NCBI GenBank assembly: GCA_038043025.1 | Contig: JBBTCW010000015.1 | Span: 1 to 17,122 of the forward strand | DNA: 17,122 nucleotides | Direction of reading: 5' to 3' | Origin: O2-02-FULL-42-9 sp038043025 | GTDB taxonomy: Bacteria > Pseudomonadota > Gammaproteobacteria > UBA12402 | Part shown: positions 13,370 through 17,122 of the stretch, in pieces | Layout of the letters: every line of letters starts with the position of its first letter | How positions within the stretch are numbered: the first letter of the stretch is position 1 | Made by a program: the position numbers and the translations under genes | Notes under the pieces: generated by a model | Told to the model about the DNA's origin: nothing | Seen by the model: the letters and a program-made list of their open reading frames with translations, nothing else | Databases searched by the model: none

Positions 13370-14578
13370 ATGAAAAGATTTATATTAGATTCTTCTGGGT
13401 ATTCTCCGTATCCAATTAACATTGTTAGAGCCGAGGATTGTTATTTGTTTGATGATACTGGTAAACAATACGTTGATTTTGAAGGCGGTGTTTGGTGTGC
13501 ATCCGTTGGTCATAATAATCCACGTATCAACACAATTTTAATTCAACAGTTAACAGCAAGCGGCGTTGCTCACTTGGGATATAGATACCAAAATTTGGAT
13601 GTTGAAGAAGCTGGCGATGAATTATTGCGCGCTCTTAATTTTGGAGATGGAAAATGTTTGTTTCTTAATTCAGGAAGTGAGGCGGTTGAATATAGCGTGC
13701 AAGTCGCCAGGCACATTAGTAAAAAACCATTATTATTAACCTTAGCTGGAGCGTATTTATCTGCTTATGGGTCTTCTGGAACAAAGGGTGAGGATGAGTG
13801 GTATATTTTTGATTGGAGTCACTGTGCTGAGGGTGCGCGAGATGATCAGCTTCTTCAAAGTATTCCTTTCGATAGAATTGGTGGTTTTGTTTTTGAGCCA
13901 GGAAATAGCTCTGGCTTGGTAAAATTCCCTCCAGTCTGGTTGATCAACGAATTAGTTGCGCGTGTTCGACAAAATAGTGGGCTAATTATTGTCGATGAAG
14001 TTACTACAGGTTTTGGACGAACGGGGCGTTGGTTTGGGTTTAATCATTATCAGTTAAAGCCTGATATCGTTGCTGTTGGGAAAGGTTTAGGTAGTGGTTA
14101 TCCCGTTAGCGCTGTAGTTATGCGCGCTCCAATCGTTGACGCTCTTATGCAAGATTCTTCTTGGCATTATGGACAATCTCATCAAAACAGCCCACAGGGA
14201 TGCATTGTGGCAAGAGAGGTCATTAGGCTTATTCGAGACAAGCATCTAATTGAGCGCAGTGAACAGCTGGGATTTTATTTTGTGGAAGAACTAGCCAAAC
14301 TAAAAAGCAAATATCCTTGTATCAAGGAGATACGCGGTAGGGGGTTAATGATTGTGATGGAATTGGTTAATTGGGCTTCGGTTACAGAACTTTATGAAGA
14401 TCTTTTACATAAGGGATTTGTTGTTGGGTGCAAGCCAGTCGCTGGAATACTTCGCTTTTATCCACCACTTACAGTAACCAAAGAACTTATATCAAATCTT
14501 GTTGATAAGCTTGACGTGGCGTTAAGAGATTATGTTCAGCGCAGAGTTCAATTAGCAGGAACAGAATCTTTTTTTTAG
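13370..14578 (+). CDS. Class III PLP-dependent aminotransferase (acetylornithine/omega-aminotransferase-like)
   Basis: A 402-residue PLP enzyme of fold type I. It shows NSGSEAVE (100-107) for phosphate binding, Asp209 in LIIVDEVTTGFGRTGRWFG for the pyridine nitrogen, and the Schiff-base Lys238 in VAVGKGLGSGYPVSAVV. The block FVFEPGNSSGLVKFP corresponds to the EP-x-xG-x-G region. The usual YHG after the strand near residue 130 is replaced by AYLSAYGSSGTKG, so the substrate pocket departs from standard ArgD/GabT types and the amino donor cannot be named. The gene begins 10 bp after the MITE-like element, whose terminal GAGG is the nearest ribosome-site match (about 11 nt before the ATG). It ends before a long repeat-rich gap. 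No partner genes indicate a pathway, so it may be an insertion in accessory DNA. Confidence 0.9.
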   Translation: MKRFILDSSGYSPYPINIVRAEDCYLFDDTGKQYVDFEGGVWCASVGHNNPRINTILIQQLTASGVAHLGYRYQNLDVEEAGDELLRALNFGDGKCLFLNSGSEAVEYSVQVARHISKKPLLLTLAGAYLSAYGSSGTKGEDEWYIFDWSHCAEGARDDQLLQSIPFDRIGGFVFEPGNSSGLVKFPPVWLINELVARVRQNSGLIIVDEVTTGFGRTGRWFGFNHYQLKPDIVAVGKGLGSGYPVSAVVMRAPIVDALMQDSSWHYGQSHQNSPQGCIVAREVIRLIRDKHLIERSEQLGFYFVEELAKLKSKYPCIKEIRGRGLMIVMELVNWASVTELYEDLLHKGFVVGCKPVAGILRFYPPLTVTKELISNLVDKLDVALRDYVQRRVQLAGTESFF

Positions 14579-14692
14579 TTCAAGACTGATGATAGGTAAT
14601 ATGGATGAAAGTCTCACGAGGCGCGAAAAAAGATAGGTGTTATGTTGAATGAAAGCAAACAAGCCATTTCCTTCGATCGCATTATAGTGTAG

Positions 14693-14748
14693 TAGCTCAG
14701 AGGTGGGCTGGTATTCTTTTCGCATGCGCTCAGCCCAACCTACGAGCT
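14693..14748. repeat. Dispersed palindromic repeat B, copy 1
   Basis: An inverted-repeat unit TAGCTCAGAGGTGGGCTG ... CAGCCCAACCTACGAGCT enclosing TTCGCATGCGCT. The right part (TTCGCATGCGCT, then AGCCCAACCTACGAGCT) recurs at 16939-16968, differing by one base at the join. Confidence 0.75.
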
Positions 14749-14760
14749 GCACAAAAATTC

Positions 14761-14866
14761 TTGTCATTTCGACGACTCCGCGCAAGCGGAGGAGGAGAAA
14801 TCTTTTTGGATCGAAGTGTAATTGATGAGATTTCTCACCCGCCTTCGGCGGGATTCGAAATGACAA
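14761..14866. repeat. REP-like element bounded by TTGTCATTTCGA inverted repeats
   Basis: TTGTCATTTCGA (14761-14772) and TCGAAATGACAA (14855-14866) are exact reverse complements. Between them lie CTCCGC-GCAA-GCGGAG, GAGAAATC/GATTTCTC and CCCGCC-TTC-GGCGGG palindromes. This is the common GTCATTTCGA...TCGAAATGAC type of bacterial intergenic repeat. Confidence 0.8.
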
Positions 14867-14884
14867 TTTTTCAAATGCGGGACA

Positions 14885-14905
14885 TATAGTCATCCAGATA
14901 ATTAT
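14885..14905 (-). repeat. Second copy of the 21-bp motif found in the BMC/tdk promoter region
   Basis: On the minus strand this matches 5538-5558 at 20 of 21 positions, with shared core ATCTGGATGACTATA. It contains the near-palindrome TCATC-CA-GATAA. It lies in a gene-free gap far from any BMC gene, so it may be a dispersed repeat rather than a dedicated operator. Confidence 0.5.
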
Positions 14906-15132
14906 CCATAACAAATCATCGCCGATCTTAGGGTTATCTTTGAACGTTCTTCATTCGAGAAAACGCTTACATAGAATAACTATGCGCGCACTTTTCTTCT
15001 ATCGCAACGTAAAAATCTGCACCCCTTCTGGGCGCTAGATGTAAAAGTTATTCCGTGCACGTTCCTTATCAGGAACTCACGTTATAACATATTGATAATA
15101 TTTATTGTTTTACCTATTTAATCAAAATCTTC

Positions 15133-15229
15133 TTGACAATGCGCGTGAAATTGATAAAAATACGATTTTGCGAGTCAAATATTACCAATTCAAAGGCGCG
15201 TAAAATTAGAAATAACATGATTTTACGAG
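15133..15229 (+). promoter_or_regulatory. Candidate promoter and paired operator-like repeats before the ATPase gene
   Basis: TTGACA (15133-15138) is a perfect -35 box followed by an AT-rich stretch with no strong -10. Two 34-bp units (15141-15174 and 15196-15229, 26 of 34 identical, start-to-start 55 bp) follow. Each is an imperfect inverted repeat; the second contains CGTAAAAT ... ATTTTACG exactly. The repeats cover the likely start site, as an autoregulator's sites would. Confidence 0.4.
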
Positions 15230-15257
15230 CGCAATCAGGCTAATATTGGAGATTAGT

Positions 15258-16697
15258 ATGTTTCAGCATAATTTTATTGGGCGACAAGAAGAATTATCGA
15301 AGCTGGAATTATTGCTTAGAAAAAGAACTTCTAGTTTAGTTGTGCTTAAAGGACGGCGACGAATCGGCAAAAGCCGTCTTATTGCAGAATTTGGCAAAAA
15401 TCGCTCTTTTTATATTTTTACAGGGCTTGCACCCGAGCGCGGGATAACTGCACAAACGCAACGGCAAGAATTTGCGCGTCAATTGGGGGAGCAATTCCAG
15501 TTGCCTGGTTTGAAAGGTGAGGATTGGGGGGATTTGTTTTCTGCTTTGTGGTCTCAAATTAAAACGGGTCGGATTATTTTATCATTTGATGAAATTTCTT
15601 GGATGGGGATGGGTGATCCGACTTTTTTAGGCAAATTGAAAAATGCTTGGGACAACCAATTCAGTACAAATCCTCAGCTAGTATTGATTTTATGTGGCTC
15701 AATTTCTGCCTGGATTGAGCATGAAATTTTGGGTAGTACAGGTTTTTATGGTCGTCCATCTTTGGTGCTCACATTAGAAGAGTTACCTTTAAACCAATGC
15801 AATCAGTTTTGGCAACAGGCGGGTGGGCATATTTCTGCTTATGAAAAGTTTAAGTTTTTAGCAGTGACGGGAGGCGTTCCGCGTTATTTGGAGGAACTTA
15901 TTCCCAGCTTGTCAGCCGAGGATAATTTAAGACAACTCTGTTTCGAAAAAGAGGGGTTATTGTTTAATGAATATCGGCAGATTTTCTCACGCTCTTTTTT
16001 AAAAAAGAGCGAGAATTACCGTCAAATTGTACAAAGCATTCTAAATGGGAATAAAACATATCAACAAATTTGTCAATCTACTGGTTTGCAAAGCAGCGGT
16101 TATCTGAGCGAATATTTAGAAGAATTGATTTTAGCCGGCTATATTCAACGCGATTTTACTTGGCATATTGCAACGGGAGAACAATCTTCTCTGAGTATTT
16201 ATCGTATTAGAGATAACTACTTACGGTTTTATCTGCGCTACATTGAATCAAATACGAGTCAAATCATAGCAGGATCGTTTGTCGGACGTAGTATGACCTC
16301 CTTATCGGGTTGGGATAGCATCATGGGGTTACAGTTTGAAAATCTTGTTCTGAATAATCGTGCTTTGGTCAAACAACGTTTAAATATTAAGCCAGAAGAT
16401 GTTATTTTTGATAATCCTTTTTTTCAGAAAGAAAAGAAAAACCCAGGTGTCCAAGTGGATTATATGATTCAGTTACGGTTTGGTACTTTATTTGTTTGTG
16501 AAATCAAATTTAGTCGTCGTAAGATTGGCATGTCTATTATTGCTGAAATGCAGCATCGGTTAGAACATTTGCGGTTACCCAAAAGAATTTCTTATCGACC
16601 TGTTTTGATTCATGTGAACGGTGTGACGGACGAGCTAAGAGATAGCCGTTACTTTGCTGAAATTATTGATTTTGGTGATTTCTTGAAATCAGTATAA
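15258..16697 (+). CDS. Archaeal-type AAA ATPase (ATPase_2) with DUF234/PD-(D/E)xK-like C-terminus
   Basis: A 479-residue cytosolic P-loop ATPase. The N-terminus FIGRQEELSKLE leads into Walker A GRRRIGKS (32-39), and Walker B is IILSFDE (106-112). A sensor-like LILCGS follows in the next strand. About residues 260-330 look like a winged-helix domain (TYQQICQSTGLQSSGYLSEYLEELILAGYI). The C-terminus has Asp401 with Glu415-x-Lys417 (VDYMIQ ... CEIKF), a PD-(D/E)xK nuclease-like set as in DUF234 proteins. The start is the ATG at 15258 with GGAG 6 nt upstream; an in-frame TTG at 15246 lacks a ribosome site. These proteins are widespread in archaea and patchy in bacteria, with unknown role; some are proposed to belong to toxin-like or defence systems. 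No partner gene is adjacent, and the repeats on both sides suggest mobile accessory DNA. Confidence 0.9.
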   Translation: MFQHNFIGRQEELSKLELLLRKRTSSLVVLKGRRRIGKSRLIAEFGKNRSFYIFTGLAPERGITAQTQRQEFARQLGEQFQLPGLKGEDWGDLFSALWSQIKTGRIILSFDEISWMGMGDPTFLGKLKNAWDNQFSTNPQLVLILCGSISAWIEHEILGSTGFYGRPSLVLTLEELPLNQCNQFWQQAGGHISAYEKFKFLAVTGGVPRYLEELIPSLSAEDNLRQLCFEKEGLLFNEYRQIFSRSFLKKSENYRQIVQSILNGNKTYQQICQSTGLQSSGYLSEYLEELILAGYIQRDFTWHIATGEQSSLSIYRIRDNYLRFYLRYIESNTSQIIAGSFVGRSMTSLSGWDSIMGLQFENLVLNNRALVKQRLNIKPEDVIFDNPFFQKEKKNPGVQVDYMIQLRFGTLFVCEIKFSRRKIGMSIIAEMQHRLEHLRLPKRISYRPVLIHVNGVTDELRDSRYFAEIIDFGDFLKSV

Positions 16698-16751
16698 TAA
16701 TTTTCACTCAAAATAAAATTTTGTGATAGACTTCGGGGCATAAAATATATT

Positions 16752-16882
16752 TCAGCTCAGAGGGTGAGCATGAACCGACATGCCAGTGGCATGTCGCAGT
16801 CATGCGAACGACTGGCCATGGATGGCCAGGCTGGACAATCCCAGGGATGGAGAGGATGAACGTATTGCGTCCTCTGAGCTGA
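16752..16882. mobile_element. MITE-like element, second copy
   Basis: A 131-bp element with 12-bp perfect terminal repeats TCAGCTCAGAGG (16752-16763) and CCTCTGAGCTGA (16871-16882). The ends match the element at 13212-13359 (GGTGAGC-TGAACCGACATGCCA on the left, GATGAACGT-TTGCGTCCTCTGAGCTGAG on the right). The middle differs and holds its own palindromes, such as GACATGCCA-GTGGCATGTC and TGGCCATGGATGGCCA. Conserved ends with variable centres fit a nonautonomous family or modular REP unit. Confidence 0.75.
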
Positions 16883-16931
16883 GACCGATTTGTTCGCATG
16901 AGCGAGGATAATTAGTTTAACCATACATATC

Positions 16932-16968
16932 GTTGGGCTTCGCATGCGCTTAGCCCAACCTACGAGCT
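16932..16968. repeat. Dispersed palindromic repeat B, copy 2
   Basis: TTGGGCT (16933-16939) pairs with AGCCCAA (16952-16958) around TCGCATGCGCT. The right part is shared with 14719-14748. Confidence 0.75.
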
Positions 16969-17003
16969 ATGTAAGTTATTTTTCGATTGAAGAACGTCCA
17001 AAG

Positions 17004-17067
17004 GTGCCTGTCAGATGGGATGCTAAATGTGGGATGCTAAATGTATCACTTATTCTGTGACAGACAC
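17004..17067. repeat. Inverted repeat enclosing a tandem 14-mer before the last gene
   Basis: GTGCCTGTCA (17004-17013) and TGACAGACAC (17058-17067) are near-perfect reverse complements (9 of 10). Between them GGGATGCTAAATGT occurs twice in tandem (17017-17030, 17031-17044). The arrangement stands 33 bp before the start codon at 17100 and could be an operator or another REP unit. Confidence 0.6.
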
Positions 17068-17099
17068 TAAAGCGAGTAGAAACAAACAGGAGAAACCTT

Positions 17100-17122
17100 A
17101 TGGCGTATGAAGAAGAATTGAT
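17100..17122 (+). CDS. Start of a gene cut off by the window edge
   Basis: An ATG at 17100 is preceded by AGGAGA (17088-17093) at good spacing and opens the frame MAYEEEL before the sequence ends. The seven residues are too few to name it. The start recalls TfoX N-terminal-domain proteins, which often begin MAYDE, but this is only a guess. Confidence 0.45.

Larger units (their letters stand above)
14579..15257. other. Repeat-rich intergenic region, no gene seen
   Basis: About 680 bp without a convincing coding frame. It contains two REP-like elements (14693-14748, 14761-14866), a copy of the 21-bp motif also found in front of the BMC operon (14885-14905), an AT-rich stretch, and a repeated operator-like pair (15141-15229) just before the ATPase gene. 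The rest, about 14910-15130, shows nothing I recognise; a small RNA cannot be excluded. Confidence 0.6.
16698..17099. other. Intergenic region filled with repeats
   Basis: About 400 bp with no gene. Just after the ATPase stop is a weak AT-only palindrome CAAAATAAAATTTTG. Then come the second MITE-like element (16752-16882), repeat B copy 2 (16932-16968), and an inverted repeat with a tandem 14-mer (17004-17067) ahead of the last gene. Confidence 0.6.

Noticed and set aside
14552..14914. Minus-strand 120-residue frame after the aminotransferase
   Set aside because: It runs through two REP-like elements and has no protein-like composition or ribosome site.
15246..15257. TTG start four codons upstream for the ATPase
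   Set aside because: It lies inside the ribosome site GGAG that serves the ATG at 15258 and has no site of its own.
17100..17122. Naming the last gene as a TfoX-domain protein
   Set aside because: Only seven residues are visible; resemblance of the first residues is not enough.

Overview
The window looks like a chromosomal segment from a gammaproteobacterium. It is probably a member or relative of the Legionellales/Coxiellaceae, inferred from two tandem MFS permeases that resemble the Legionella Pht family beside a thymidine kinase, moderate GC, and many small palindromic repeats between genes. No rRNA, tRNA or other taxonomic marker is present, so the placement is an inference.

Left part (92-5471, minus strand): one gene string read in the order tdk, MFS permease 2, MFS permease 1, deoB, tpiA. 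Some junctions are tight (tdk/MFS2 abut; MFS1/deoB overlap by 4 bp). It encodes thymidine kinase, two Pht-type transporters, phosphopentomutase and triosephosphate isomerase.

Centre (5673-12830, plus strand): a bacterial microcompartment (BMC) operon, divergent from tdk across a 201-bp regulatory gap. The order is BMC-H, BMC-P1, CoA-acylating aldehyde dehydrogenase (PduP type), PduS-like flavo/Fe-S protein, PduT-like BMC-T with its Cys, BMC-P2, BMC-P3, deoxyribose-phosphate aldolase with an unusual N-terminal extension, a second BMC-T of the long stacking type, and a class II aldolase with a C-terminal putative encapsulation helix. The two operons fit together as a deoxynucleoside/deoxyribose-phosphate metabolosome. 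Deoxyribonucleoside enters through the Pht-like permeases and is either salvaged by Tdk or phosphorolysed (phosphorylase not in the window). DeoB makes deoxyribose 5-phosphate, and encapsulated DeoC makes glyceraldehyde 3-phosphate plus acetaldehyde. The aldehyde dehydrogenase makes acetyl-CoA, PduS/PduT may reoxidise NADH across the shell, and TpiA connects the triose phosphates to glycolysis. The class II aldolase suggests a second sugar phosphate substrate giving DHAP plus another aldehyde. No phosphotransacylase, alcohol dehydrogenase, acetate kinase, nucleoside phosphorylase or regulator gene is visible here.

Right part (12831-17122): accessory-looking DNA. It holds a small helical protein of unknown function, a MITE-like repeat with 14-bp terminal inverted repeats, a class III aminotransferase, a 680-bp repeat-rich gap, an archaeal-type AAA ATPase with a PD-(D/E)xK-like C-terminus, a second copy of the MITE-like repeat, and the first codons of another gene at the right edge. 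The left edge (1-80) is the end of a further copy of that repeat.
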